Counted from the first letter of the stretch, positions 9,101-17,840 are shown. The stretch is DNA of 64,000 nt from Paraperibacillus marinus (GCF_046237605.1 NZ_CP143542.1:2294001-2358000), one strand, 5' to 3'. Numbers and translations are program-made. The notes: a model not told the origin generated them from the sequence alone.

Positions 9101-9282
9101 GAAACTCTACCTCTATTCTTTTAAATGGTTAATAATCAAAAAACTAATGGGTGTATTATATCAACTACTATTATGACTTGGTACTAATTTGCTCATTTCA
9201 TTGCTTTTTACATTACTTTTACAAAATCATCCATTTTCCTTTAAAAAGATAAGTTACCTTAAAGCTGAAGGGAGCTGATGGA

Positions 9283-9618
9283 ATGGCAGACGAAAAATTG
9301 GCCATGCTGCTGAAGCTGAGGAACGGTCTAGAGGACCAGATTAGGCACATCCAAAGGGACGAGTATACGTATACTGAAAGAATTGCCGACTTAAAAGGTC
9401 AGTACAAAGCATGTGAAAGCATGAAAGGTCTTGTGAATAGAAAAGAAATTCTTGAAGTAATCCTTCACTCTATAAATCATGAAGAATTGCAGCTTGAACA
9501 ATTGCTGAATTATAAAAGGCAGCATGAAGAACATCTAAATCAGCAGCTGTACCGAACCTGCAAATCCATGGCCGCATTAGCAAGCCGGCACCCGTTCGGC
9601 CATTACTGCCTGGCATAA
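9283..9618 (+). CDS. Small coiled-coil hypothetical protein
   Basis: 111 residues, charged and mostly helical. Heptad-like stretches (KLRNGLEDQIRHIQRDEY, then HSINHEELQLEQLLNYKRQH) suggest a coiled coil. GAAGGGAG lies nine bases upstream of the ATG. No family is recognised and there is no signal or membrane segment. It stands alone between the acyl-CoA ligase and a decayed region, transcribed opposite to its neighbours. Confidence 0.6.
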   Translation: MADEKLAMLLKLRNGLEDQIRHIQRDEYTYTERIADLKGQYKACESMKGLVNRKEILEVILHSINHEELQLEQLLNYKRQHEEHLNQQLYRTCKSMAALASRHPFGHYCLA

Positions 9619-9699
9619 TAAAGGATAGACGGAGCAACTGCAGCTCCCTCGATTCTTTTTTGTAAGTATGGCTCTTCTGTAACGGCTTGATCCACACTT

Positions 9700-10300
9700 A
9701 TACAACAGCAGGCAGAATTTCATAAATGCACCTGCTTATATCATTTACCTAAATAGCAGCGTCTACCCGGGAACCACCTATGGTTCAAGCATTACTACCC
9801 ATCAAAACACCGCTTTTGCCGATTATTTCAACTACTTTAGGTGATACTTTTACACAGAGCAACCATACTTTGGGCGAACAGGTGAATCTCGAAGCTTTTT
9901 CCTGCGGAATAGAGGCTTATGTGACCGCATCCATTTGGATACAGCGGATGTAATTCTTTCATGTCATTTTGGAGATGGACGAGCCTTGGGCTGGCCTGGT
10001 AATCGGATCATCTTTCTCATAGAGGAAGACGTCATCAACTTTGCTAAATTAAATGAAATACAGATTCAAGATAACATTCTGATTCATCAAGCTGACTGGC
10101 TGTATACATCGACTACACCTTTATAGGCATAACATCACCATTCCAGCTCCAGGCCAAAAACAGATCCTGGGCAATTACTTCAGCTATGCCCGGCAATGGG
10201 GATCAGGAACCGATACTGCTGCTTCAGGTTTTCCGGCTGGAAACAGCATAAACGCCCCTCCTGGATCGAATCTGTCTTATATATATAGGCAGATTTTTTT
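9700..10300 (+). pseudogene. Decayed coding sequence, family uncertain
   Basis: This gap has no intact gene, but several short plus-strand stretches look protein-coding in different frames: THQNTAFADYFNYF near 9798, FTQSNHTLGEQVNLEAF near 9850, a 63-codon open frame at 9935-10126 ending in QDNILIHQADWLYTSTTPL, and NYFSYARQWGSGTD near 10170. The frames change repeatedly and contain stops, as in an eroded gene. The ILIHQADWLY segment could descend from a zinc-protease HExxH helix, but that is speculation. Confidence 0.3.
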
Positions 10301-10323
10301 CATTAACTCTTATAAGGACGCAG

Positions 10324-10360
10324 AAAAAAAAGCCCGCAGAGCATCTTACTGCCTGCAGGC
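10324..10360 (-). terminator. Intrinsic terminator after the DUF2621 gene
   Basis: Minus-strand hairpin GCCTGCAG/CTGCGGGC (8 bp with one G-U pair) followed by seven or more T residues, 12 bases past the stop at 10372. Confidence 0.85.
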
Positions 10361-10371
10361 TTCCCGGGTGA

Positions 10372-10809
10372 TCACTGAAACAAATGCTGATATGGCGCCA
10401 CATCCACTTGTCTCTGATTCAATTTTTTCAATAGAAACTTATGATCACGCTTTGGAGTCGCCATGATATATCCACGGATAATCAAGTCTTCCGTAATGCG
10501 CTTTGCTTTCTCCTGTATTGCAAGCTCCCCGATCTTACCGGCAATCTTTTGGCGCGCAACATCACGGAACAGCTCAGGCACCGGGCTCACGAGATCTTCC
10601 AGCAGATCCTTTTCCTTCTGTTTCCAGAGGCTTCTCGTCTCTCTTACATAATGCTCTTCCCAATCAAGAATGGAACGTCCATCTTCCTTGGGAAGGCGCT
10701 TTAAAAACTTCCGGAACATAAAGAAGCCGCCGATCGAAAACAGCCCGACCAATAAAACGACCCAAAACAGGATAAACCATAAAAACCAACCTTGCAGCAA
10801 AAAGTCCAC
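10372..10809 (-). CDS. DUF2621 membrane-anchored protein, YneK-like
   Basis: 145 residues: one N-terminal membrane helix (GWFLWFILFWVVLLVGLFSI, residues 7-26), then a charged cytoplasmic part with KRLPKEDGRSILDWEEHYV and helical ELFRDVARQKIAGKIGELAI. This matches the DUF2621 family, represented in B. subtilis by YneK, whose function is unknown. It is transcribed alone with its own terminator. Confidence 0.8.
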   Translation of the reverse strand: MDFLLQGWFLWFILFWVVLLVGLFSIGGFFMFRKFLKRLPKEDGRSILDWEEHYVRETRSLWKQKEKDLLEDLVSPVPELFRDVARQKIAGKIGELAIQEKAKRITEDLIIRGYIMATPKRDHKFLLKKLNQRQVDVAPYQHLFQ

Positions 10810-10979
10810 CCCAGTTTTTCATAAAATTATACTTCTATTATAGCGAGCTCTATATGACAATTACAAGAGTAATAAAGTTAATGGGCTGTTGATGAATGGA
10901 GTAAAAACCAAGGTCTCTAACAGAAGAAAGAAACTATATTTGAAAAGCTTTTTCTCCCCCTGCTTTACTATTTTATTAT

Positions 10980-11022
10980 GGGGTGGATGGGCAGCAGGTG
11001 CGCTGCCCGGTCCTCAAAACCG
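10980..11022 (+). repeat. Relic of the 5' half of a selenocysteine tRNA gene
   Basis: This 43-base stretch matches the 5' half of the tRNA-Sec gene at 14953 with only a few differences. It includes an intact D-stem (GGGCAG/CTGCCC) and the anticodon stem CGGT/ACCG. The conserved T33 before the anticodon is C here, and homology stops right after the anticodon stem, so it cannot make a tRNA. It is either the left scar of a past integration or a truncated duplicate. The rest of 10810-11256 shows no gene. Confidence 0.7.
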
Positions 11023-11256
11023 CTCAACGAAACTACGTATTAGAATACGATTACAATCAGCATTACACTGACTGAAAACTCCCCCATTTAGAGGGTGAAT
11101 TCGACAATTAGAACCATATCCCCTTCTCCATGATAATGCTTCGAATATTCACTTTTTTAATTAATTTGTATTTTTATAGAATTAAAATGAAAAGTTTCTG
11201 AACAAAGTACTATTATACCGAGTCAGGCACCCTTGTGAAATCCATAACTTTTTATC

Positions 11257-11306
11257 AAAAAAAAAAGACTGTCAGCCCGCCATAAAATCGGCTTGAACTG
11301 ACAGTC
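11257..11306 (-). terminator. Intrinsic terminator of the opuA-type operon
   Basis: Perfect 9-bp inverted repeat GACTGTCAG/CTGACAGTC followed on the minus strand by ten T residues, 37 bases after the stop of the permease/binding-protein gene. Confidence 0.9.
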
Positions 11307-11342
11307 TGCATATGATTATCTTTTTCGAAAGTCCCTGGCAGT

Positions 11343-13076
11343 TTATTTCTTCAGGTCTTCTATAGAATCAATCTCCATATATTCCGGAACCACGATTCCT
11401 AATTTGGTGCCTTTTAAATTTGGCCCCAGGTCGACAAATTGATTGCCATATTTCTTCATGTAATCCTGATGTGTAGTTGGAAGCCATGCGGCTACCAGAC
11501 CATCCGCACTTCCATTGGCCACTCCAGTGAACATAGGTCCCGCTTCTACCTGCTTAAGCGTTACATCATAACCCTGGCTTTCCAGGACGGCGCCGATGAC
11601 GTTTGTGCTTGCCACTTCAGATTCCCATGAAACATAAACCAGGCTTACTTTCTCGCCATTACCTTTCACTGAGCCAGCCGTCCATTTTTTCACTTCATCT
11701 TTATGGCGGTCCATCCATTTGCCGGCAGCATCAGCAGGCTTCATGCCTTCCTGGATATCACTCATCACTTCTTCCATATCCTTTGCCTGCCAGAAGAATT
11801 GATCCAGGATCTTGAAAGCGCCAGGATTGTCCTCTTTAAATCCTTTTCTGACCACAGTATGGATGTTTTCATCTTTACCAAAAGAGCCTTTTGGGTCTTT
11901 TAAATATTTCAGCTTATATTTGGAGAACATCCAGTGGGGGGTCCATCCAGTGACTATGATTGGTTCTTTCTGGTCATAAGCCTTCTTCAGTTCTGCTGTC
12001 ATAGCAGCGGAAGATCCTTCGACCAGTGTCCAATCCTCCTGCAGGCCGTAATCCTTCAAAGCTTGTTTAGCTGACTTCATCAACCCTGCACCAGGGTCGA
12101 TGCCGACAATTTTATAATCAACCTGTCCCCCAATTGAGTTTGCAGCACCTTTATCGGCACCTTCACCCCTGACCGATACAGTAAACATGGAACCTATAAG
12201 GAGAATGATCAATGTTCCATACGCATATTTCTTCGGTACAATGCGGCTGTATGCCGGTTTCCGGAGATTTTGGGAAATTCGGTCTAAAATAATGGCAATG
12301 ATAACGATAGCGAGCCCTGCCACAAATCCTCCGCCAACTTGTACTTGAGTGACAGCCCTGTAAACCTCTGCACCCAGTCCGGGAGCTCCAACCAGGGAGG
12401 CGATAACCACCATGGATAATGCGAGCATGATGCTCTGGTTCACACCTGCTAAAATGGTGGGGGTCGCCAGTGGGAGCTGAAGTGAAAACAGCCTTTGTGA
12501 AGTAGTAGAACCAAAAGCATCAGCAGCTTCTATTAAATCGCCCGGCACTTCTCGAATGCCCAGGTTAGTAAGCCGGATTGTCGGCGGAACAGCAAAAATG
12601 ACTGAAGCAATAATACCCGGTACCACTCCTATACCGAAGAACAGGATTGCTGGAATCAGGTATACGAACCCAGGCATTGTCTGCATAAAGTCAAGGATCG
12701 GTGTTATGGCACGCCGGACCCTGTCATTTTGTGAAGCCCATACTCCAATCGGAATACCGATCACAACCGTAATAATCACTGATGAAAGAACAAGGGCAAG
12801 CGTATTTACAGCTGCATCCCAAAGTCCCAGATTTTCTATCAATAGTAAACCAACTAATGTAACGATGCCGACAGTCCAGCGGCTGGTGTAAAATGCCAGC
12901 AATGAAATGATGATAATTAATGCCAGCGGAGGTCCAAGTTCCAATACTTTCACCAAATTATCAATAAAACCTTCTGTAATGGCAGATATACCGCTGAATA
13001 GTCCCTCGAAGTGAGTAATGATCCAGCTGATGGCTATATCTACCCAATGAGCGAGCGGCAATTGAGGAAGACCCAT
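11343..13076 (-). CDS. Glycine betaine ABC transporter, permease fused to substrate-binding domain
   Basis: 577 residues combining two functions of an OpuA/ProU-type osmoprotectant importer. Residues 1 to about 300 are a permease with several membrane helices and the coupling region GIREVPGDLIEAADAFGSTT. Residues from about 325 are a betaine-binding domain with aromatic box candidates (VTGWTPHWMFSKYKLKYL and AAWLPTTHQDYMKKYG). In classical OpuA these are separate (OpuAB and OpuAC); the fused form occurs in other Firmicutes. The gene starts one base after the ATPase gene stops, so the two are translationally coupled. Probable role: uptake of glycine betaine or proline betaine under salt stress. 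Confidence 0.93.
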   Translation of the reverse strand: MGLPQLPLAHWVDIAISWIITHFEGLFSGISAITEGFIDNLVKVLELGPPLALIIIISLLAFYTSRWTVGIVTLVGLLLIENLGLWDAAVNTLALVLSSVIITVVIGIPIGVWASQNDRVRRAITPILDFMQTMPGFVYLIPAILFFGIGVVPGIIASVIFAVPPTIRLTNLGIREVPGDLIEAADAFGSTTSQRLFSLQLPLATPTILAGVNQSIMLALSMVVIASLVGAPGLGAEVYRAVTQVQVGGGFVAGLAIVIIAIILDRISQNLRKPAYSRIVPKKYAYGTLIILLIGSMFTVSVRGEGADKGAANSIGGQVDYKIVGIDPGAGLMKSAKQALKDYGLQEDWTLVEGSSAAMTAELKKAYDQKEPIIVTGWTPHWMFSKYKLKYLKDPKGSFGKDENIHTVVRKGFKEDNPGAFKILDQFFWQAKDMEEVMSDIQEGMKPADAAGKWMDRHKDEVKKWTAGSVKGNGEKVSLVYVSWESEVASTNVIGAVLESQGYDVTLKQVEAGPMFTGVANGSADGLVAAWLPTTHQDYMKKYGNQFVDLGPNLKGTKLGIVVPEYMEIDSIEDLKK

Positions 13077-13077
13077 T

Positions 13078-14283
13078 TTATTCAGCCTCCCTAATATTTA
13101 TATCTTCTTTGTTTCCTGCAAGTGCTCCTATAACAGCACCGCGGACAATTACACCCTTTAAGCGGTTTTCCTTATCGGTGACTGCGACGGGGTATATGGA
13201 CTGAGAAAGGGCCTCGATCACATCAAATAAAAGTGTGTCCTCAGAGACAGTTACTATATCTCTGTCCATAACATCCTCTACAGTTTTATTTTCGGTCATT
13301 GCCTTTGACGCGTTTTCAGCGCTGATGGCGCCTAACAGTTTTTGTTTGCGGTCTACAATAAATATACTGGAGTACCCTTGAGCTTTCATGATTTGAAGCG
13401 CAACCCGCGGCCCGCGGTCAGGAGTCATTCTTTCAGCACGCTTAAGAACATGAGATGCCTGAAGTACTTTTGATAAATCCACATCTTCCACGAATCTTTC
13501 TACATAACTATTCGCCGGGTTCATCATGATTTCTTCCGGAGAGCCCACTTGTATTACATTGCCGTCCTTCATGAGTGCAATCCGGTCACCTATACGGAGA
13601 GCTTCATCAAGATCATGTGTAATGAAAATGATCGTTTTCTTCAATGTTTCCTGAAGCTCAAGCAATTCATCCTGCATGTCTTTACGGATAAGGGGATCAA
13701 GAGCACTGAATGCCTCATCCATTAACAAAATATCGGTATCGCTTGCCAGCGCCCTGGCGAGTCCGACCCTTTGCTGCATGCCGCCGCTAAGCTGTGAAGG
13801 GAACTGGTGCTCATACCCCTTCAAGCCAACAACTGAAAGTGACTCCATTGCCTTTTCTCTTCTTTCTTCTGCTGGGACGTTTTTTAAGGCAAGTCCGTAT
13901 TCAGTATTTTCAAGTACTGTTTTATGGGGAAATAGTGCGAAGTTCTGGAAAACCATGCTGATTTTGTTTCTTCTGACTTCTCTTAGCTGAGGAACAGTCA
14001 TTTTTACAATGTCCCTGCCATCTATGAGAATCTGTCCCATGGTTGGATCAATCAGCCGGTTGAGCATCCTGATGAGCGTTGATTTTCCGCTGCCGGATAA
14101 TCCCATAACCACGAAGATTTCGCCAGGATACACCTCCAGATTGGCCTTATTGACACCTACAGTTAAGCCAGTCTCTTTCAGGATTTCCTTTTTGGAATAT
14201 CCTTTTTCTAATAATTGAATAGCATTCTTTGGGGATTTCCCGAACACTTTTGTTACATTTTTTAATTCAACTTTCGGTTTCAT
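13078..14283 (-). CDS. opuAA: Glycine betaine/proline ABC transporter ATP-binding protein
   Basis: A 401-residue ATPase of the OpuA/ProV family. Walker A GLSGSGKST is at residues 61-69, the ABC signature LSGGMQQRV near 164 and Walker B ILLMDEAFSALD near 185. The C-terminal third carries two CBS domains (DRGPRVALQIMKAQGYSSIF, then VEDVMDRDIVTVSEDTLL), which in OpuA sense ionic strength or nucleotides to gate transport. The N-terminal extension LEKGYSKKEILKETG is typical of this subfamily. It is the first gene of the two-gene operon; 14284-14540 upstream is AT-rich and should hold the promoter. Confidence 0.95.
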   Translation of the reverse strand: MKPKVELKNVTKVFGKSPKNAIQLLEKGYSKKEILKETGLTVGVNKANLEVYPGEIFVVMGLSGSGKSTLIRMLNRLIDPTMGQILIDGRDIVKMTVPQLREVRRNKISMVFQNFALFPHKTVLENTEYGLALKNVPAEERREKAMESLSVVGLKGYEHQFPSQLSGGMQQRVGLARALASDTDILLMDEAFSALDPLIRKDMQDELLELQETLKKTIIFITHDLDEALRIGDRIALMKDGNVIQVGSPEEIMMNPANSYVERFVEDVDLSKVLQASHVLKRAERMTPDRGPRVALQIMKAQGYSSIFIVDRKQKLLGAISAENASKAMTENKTVEDVMDRDIVTVSEDTLLFDVIEALSQSIYPVAVTDKENRLKGVIVRGAVIGALAGNKEDINIREAE

Positions 14284-14542
14284 CCTACCACCTCTTAATT
14301 TTCTAGCCTGTCAGCAATTATTTTTCAGGTATTTCTTATTCTGCTTCCTTCCAGGAATTCCAATACCCTAAAATGCATGTTTTCAAGTATATAGAATTAA
14401 ATCGCCTTAATGCAAATGATAAGGGTCTCCTGTTCATGGCAGAAAAACCTTCCATTGATTAGAAGACTCTGCTTACTAGCAAGCAGGACCTGCTTCAAAC
14501 GAATGATGAGACAGGAAATGAAGGCAATGCTTTGCTTTTTAT

Positions 14543-14761
14543 TTAAATAAAAAAGACAGCCATAGGCCATCTCAGTTGGTTAATATATTTTGTTTTAGCT
14601 TTTAACATCACGTCAGATGCGAATAAGTCCGAATAAGCAAATAATATTCTGCTTATTTCACATTCATTTAACTTCAAAATAGCCTTTATACCTAAGCTAG
14701 CGTATAAAACTGTTAGATGTGCCATCATTTCATTCCAAGATGACGTATAAGAGGGCCCCAT
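14543..14761 (-). CDS. Doubtful small ORF, possibly a gene fragment
   Basis: A 72-codon frame whose end runs through an apparent terminator (GATGGCC/GGCTGTC with G-U pairs, then six T, about 14547-14570 on the minus strand). A real gene would normally stop before it. The middle (LKLNECEISRILFAYSDLFA) looks plausible as protein, with AAAGGA upstream of the ATG. It may be a remnant whose true stop is lost. Confidence 0.25.
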   Translation of the reverse strand: MGPSYTSSWNEMMAHLTVLYASLGIKAILKLNECEISRILFAYSDLFASDVMLKAKTKYINQLRWPMAVFFI

Positions 14762-14910
14762 AACAATCCTGTTCCTTTAATAAGATTTACAAGGTGCTTT
14801 GAAAACCAATCTTTGTTTTGATGAAACAATACTTGATTAAAAGCAATATTTCCGCTATTATGATATGTGCCCTACTATATTGAATTCGTTTAAAAGGTAG
14901 TTAAAATACG

Positions 14911-14939
14911 TTGAGTTATATGCTTGAAACGTTGATATA
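14911..14939 (+). promoter_or_regulatory. Candidate sigma-A promoter of the tRNA-Sec gene
   Basis: TTGAGT, a 17-base spacer and GATATA, ending 13 bases before the tRNA. The -35 and -10 are recognisable but imperfect. Confidence 0.45.
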
Positions 14940-14952
14940 GGTGCGTCTATAC

Positions 14953-15049
14953 GGGGCCGGAAGGGCAGCTGGTGCGCTCCCCGGTCTTCAAAACCGTGTG
15001 AGAGGCGCGTGTCGTCTCTGGTGGGTTCGATTCCCACACGGTCCCGCCA
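14953..15049 (+). tRNA. selC: tRNA-Sec (selenocysteine, anticodon UCA)
   Basis: A 97-base tRNA with an encoded CCA end. The anticodon stem CGGT/ACCG encloses the loop CTTCAAA, giving UCA, which reads UGA. Sec-specific traits are the long variable arm (AGAGGCG/CGTCTCT), the extended D-arm region and the G discriminator before CCA. The T-stem is GTGGG/CCCAC around TTCGATT. The acceptor pairs 7 bp (GGGGCCG/CGGTCCC with one G-U); the eighth pair is G-A, and the D-stem has one C-C mismatch, so function should be confirmed. selA, selB and selD are not in this window. A tyrosine integrase gene follows immediately, as is common at tRNA attachment sites. Confidence 0.85.
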
Positions 15050-15205
15050 AATTTGTTCTTATTCTCGCAGGGTTGACGTTCATTTTATCGGTGATTTTTG
15101 CCGGTGATTTGAACGCTGATTTTGGCGAATTACTTGCTCGGTCTCCGAGCGGTCTAATGAAAGACCGTACAAGACTGCGATATAAAACCGAATTAGACTT
15201 ATCGC

Positions 15206-15244
15206 AAAACCGTCCGTTACGAATTATTCGAAGGGCGGTTTTTT
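15206..15244 (+). terminator. Terminator-like hairpin between tRNA-Sec and integrase
   Basis: AAAACCGTCC and GGGCGGTTTT pair (one G-U) around a loop and are followed by T residues. It could end the tRNA-Sec transcript. The stretch 15050-15205 holds no convincing gene. Confidence 0.6.
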
Positions 15245-15313
15245 ATTACGCGGAAAACAGTTAGGAAGTACAAACGCGAGGCAGCGCCGGTCGCACCGTT
15301 CGAAACTCTCTCA

Positions 15314-16209
15314 ATGAGCGAAATGTTCGAGCAGTTTATGCTATTAAAGAAGGCGGACGGACTATCGCGCCGCACCATTAAAGAATACTACGTTCCCACG
15401 AATATCTATTGCGATACCTGGGCGGTGATATACCTGCGGAAGAAATGACAACGGAACTTTTCTGCGGTTGGATTGCGTTCATGCTAGAAGATATGGAGCT
15501 GGCGCCCGCAACCGTAAATATTCGAGTTAGGACCGTCCGGGCATTCCTCCGGTATGCTTACGAGGACAAAGGGTGGATTGCTGAGCCGGTTCATAAGCGG
15601 TTTAAGCCGGTCAATGCCCCGATTGACAACGTTGAGGCATTTACGCCGGATGAAGTTAAGAATTTGTTCGCAAGCATTGACGATGATACCTATACCGGCT
15701 TCCGAACGAAGGTTATCGCCTTTGTACTATTGGATACGATGGTCCGGGTCGCCGAGCTGGTCGAAATGAAGCGCACCAACCTCGATATGAAAGCCGGCAC
15801 TATAATGCTCGTCGAAGCAACCGAAACCAAGACACGTATCACCAGGACGGTGCCTCTTTCTCCTAAGACATTGCGAATACTTAATGAGTACCTGGCGGAG
15901 ACGGCCGACTTTGACAGCGAGTACCTCTTTTTATCATACGAAGGCAAGCCGATAACTCCCGCCACGGGCCGCGATAACTTAGCTTTATACGGCAAGGTGG
16001 CCGGAATAAAGGATAAACGGGTATCGCCTTATACTTTCCGGCATACTGCTGCGCTCTTTTATATACTTAACGGCGGAGATCCGTTTAGCTTGCAAAAAAT
16101 ACTCGGCCATTCGCATATGAACATGGTCAGGCGATATATACAGATGAGCAATATATATATTAAAACACAGCATCATGTTTTCTCGCCGTTAAATTACGTA
16201 TATAAATAA
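15314..16209 (+). pseudogene. Tyrosine recombinase/integrase, frameshifted
   Basis: A phage-type integrase beside the tRNA-Sec gene. The N-terminal core-binding part (MSEMFEQFMLLKKADGLSRR, from ATG 15314) is in one frame. The rest (HEYLLRYLGG, then AFTPDEVKNLF and the catalytic domain) is in another, so a frameshift lies near 15385-15400. Catalytic residues after the shift: Arg in MVRVAELVEMK, Lys in TETKTR, YTFRHTAA (Tyr replaces the first His of HxxR), LGHSHMNMVRRYIQ with the nucleophile Tyr. The second part could be made alone from TTG 15409 (266 codons) but would lack half of the core-binding domain. Either the gene is dead or the base count is wrong here. Confidence 0.75.
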
Positions 16210-16225
16210 AATTTAAACAAATAGA

Positions 16226-16255
16226 AGAGGCAACTTTAAAGGTTGCCTCTTGTTT
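16226..16255 (+). terminator. Intrinsic terminator after the integrase
   Basis: Perfect 9-bp stem AGAGGCAAC/GTTGCCTCT with a 7-base loop, followed by TGTTT, 17 bases after the integrase stop. Confidence 0.75.
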
Positions 16256-16263
16256 CAAATAAA

Positions 16264-16482
16264 TTAAGCTAAAACTGGCCTGGGCTGAAGTAACTTATCA
16301 ATCCAATACTTTGGAGGGTAATGCATTACTAAATCAGCATCAGTTTCCATTAGGTCCAAATATGCTGTTTTTTCCACAAGCATTTCCAGTGCTATAGCTT
16401 TATCAATACCGTACAAACTTTGTATCTGTATAACTACTCTTTTGGTATATTTAAGTTCTAACCCTTCTAGTTCTAAGTTCAC
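16264..16482 (-). CDS. Small hypothetical protein
   Basis: About 72 residues from GTG 16482 (VNLELEGLELKYTKRVVIQI), with helical DKAIALEMLVEKTAYLDLME in the middle and KYWIDKLLQPRPVLA at the end. The longer version from ATG 16518 starts inside the hairpin and T-run of the upstream gene's terminator, so the shorter start is preferred, although no strong ribosome site is seen for either. AT-rich like the next gene. Family not recognised. Confidence 0.4.
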   Translation of the reverse strand: MNLELEGLELKYTKRVVIQIQSLYGIDKAIALEMLVEKTAYLDLMETDADLVMHYPPKYWIDKLLQPRPVLA

Positions 16483-16505
16483 TTTTACACGTTTTTTACA
16501 TTTTT

Positions 16506-16544
16506 CTAAAAAAAACATAAGTTCAATATGTTATTGAACTTATG
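16506..16544 (-). terminator. Intrinsic terminator of the secreted-protein gene
   Basis: A perfect 13-bp inverted repeat (CATAAGTTCAATA/TATTGAACTTATG, 16516-16544) with a 3-base loop is followed on the minus strand by eight T residues. It lies 22 bases past the stop at 16566. Confidence 0.85.
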
Positions 16545-16565
16545 ACTTGCAAGCCACATTATTAT

Positions 16566-17363
16566 TTAAATACCGTACATTGACGCTGATGATTTAACAT
16601 CATAATAAATCGAAGTTCTAAGTAGCTTGTCTTGAGTTTCATCTGTATATGCGCTTATATATTGATCAACCATGTAATATTTATAGCGGTCTGAGTATGA
16701 TTTAACTAGCTTGGTAATAGCATATTTAGGAACCGTAGCAGCACTCAAAGTTGCTGCAATTGTTGTAGCTCCTGCAGTTGCAACTTCTTTCCCTCTTTGA
16801 CCCATATTCATGCTTAATCTACTAGCAAGCACACCAACTGTAGAGATGACTGCAGTTCTTATAAACGCTGATTGAGCTGTTTTATTGAATGGATCCCTAA
16901 ATTCTGCAACTACTGTACCCCCTCCTGGATTTTCTTCAACATATCCTGGACCACTCACGGATAAGTTAGAAGACCCTTTATCCAGCACAACTACGGATTG
17001 GGTATTAATCTGTTTTTCTAATAACTCTTGTTGTTCTAAAATATGTAAATTTGCTTTTTGGAGCATTTCATCTGTTATTTCATAAACAGAATTATCCATT
17101 ATAATTTCAGCAATAACTCCATTGATTTCAACTTCCGTTGTAGAAACTTTTATACCGTCATAATTTTTTACTTTGTATTTCATCTTATTTCTTAATATTT
17201 TCAATTCATCTTTTGAAAGTTCCTTGTTAGATTTAACATAAAAGTTATACTCTTGTTTTTTGATTGGTTCTGAGGTGGATCCTTCTTTGGCAAATGCGGC
17301 TGAAACAGGCAAGACAAGTGACATGGACATGAGCGACAAAGCAATTTTTTTCATTAAATTCAT
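16566..17363 (-). CDS. Secreted hypothetical protein with signal peptide
   Basis: 265 residues from ATG 17363, with GGAGG seven bases upstream; the TTG just before it is too close. The N-terminus MNLMKKIALSLMSMSLVLPV ending in SAAFAKEG is a clear Sec signal peptide with an A-F-A cleavage site. The mature part starts Lys/Glu-rich, has a Gly/Pro stretch (GPGYVEENPGGGTVVAEF) near residue 140, a hydrophobic alanine-rich segment (GKEVATAGATTIAATLSAAT), and a Tyr-rich tail. No catalytic motif or known domain is recognised. AT-rich, unlike the GC-richer integrase beside it, consistent with separate acquisition. Confidence 0.7.
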   Translation of the reverse strand: MNLMKKIALSLMSMSLVLPVSAAFAKEGSTSEPIKKQEYNFYVKSNKELSKDELKILRNKMKYKVKNYDGIKVSTTEVEINGVIAEIIMDNSVYEITDEMLQKANLHILEQQELLEKQINTQSVVVLDKGSSNLSVSGPGYVEENPGGGTVVAEFRDPFNKTAQSAFIRTAVISTVGVLASRLSMNMGQRGKEVATAGATTIAATLSAATVPKYAITKLVKSYSDRYKYYMVDQYISAYTDETQDKLLRTSIYYDVKSSASMYGI

Positions 17364-17532
17364 CAATATCCCTCCATTTTTTTACATTTTGTTCAACCTT
17401 ATTATTACAAATTTTGTAATAGTCTAACAATAGGACAAAAGAACTCTTTTCCAAATATTAACATAAATGTAATTTACCTATTTACTAAAAAGGAAAATGT
17501 GCTAAAATGATAAGTAAAGGAAGGTGCTAGAT

Positions 17533-17808
17533 GTGGAAAATATAAAAAAGCAACATACTGTGAACTTTTTTATCTTAATTAGTGCTTTAACCATAATTTC
17601 AATGTTTTTAGGCTCCTTATCACATACTTTCATACAAATAATTATTACTATAGCCAGTTTACTAGCCATTATTATTTTGTTTTTTCATAAAATCCAAGCT
17701 TTACTTGGCAAAATTACTGGTAAATATGGGTCGAAACAGATGAACGATTGGCTTTTTTATATTTTATATTTACTTGTAATATTTAGTGGAAGTATGCTTA
17801 TGTTTTAA
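17533..17808 (+). CDS. Small integral membrane protein, unknown
   Basis: 91 residues from GTG 17533 with AAGGAAGG eight bases upstream. Three hydrophobic helices are visible: VNFFILISALTIISMFLG, FIQIIITIASLLAIIILFF and the C-terminal WLFYILYLLVIFSGSMLM. A basic loop (HKIQALLGKITGKYGSKQ) separates the last two. No family recognised. It is followed by its own terminator and lies in the accessory island. Confidence 0.6.
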   Translation: MENIKKQHTVNFFILISALTIISMFLGSLSHTFIQIIITIASLLAIIILFFHKIQALLGKITGKYGSKQMNDWLFYILYLLVIFSGSMLMF

Positions 17809-17813
17809 AATAC

Positions 17814-17840
17814 CAATCTCACCTTCTGGTGGGGTTTTTC
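17814..17840 (+). terminator. Intrinsic terminator after the small membrane protein
   Basis: Short hairpin CTCACC/GGTGGG with a TTCT loop followed by a T run, a few bases beyond the stop at 17808. Confidence 0.65.

Noticed and set aside
16516..16544. Operator palindrome at the start of the 16264 gene
   Set aside because: The 13-bp inverted repeat is followed by eight T on the minus strand and lies just after the stop at 16566, so it is a terminator.
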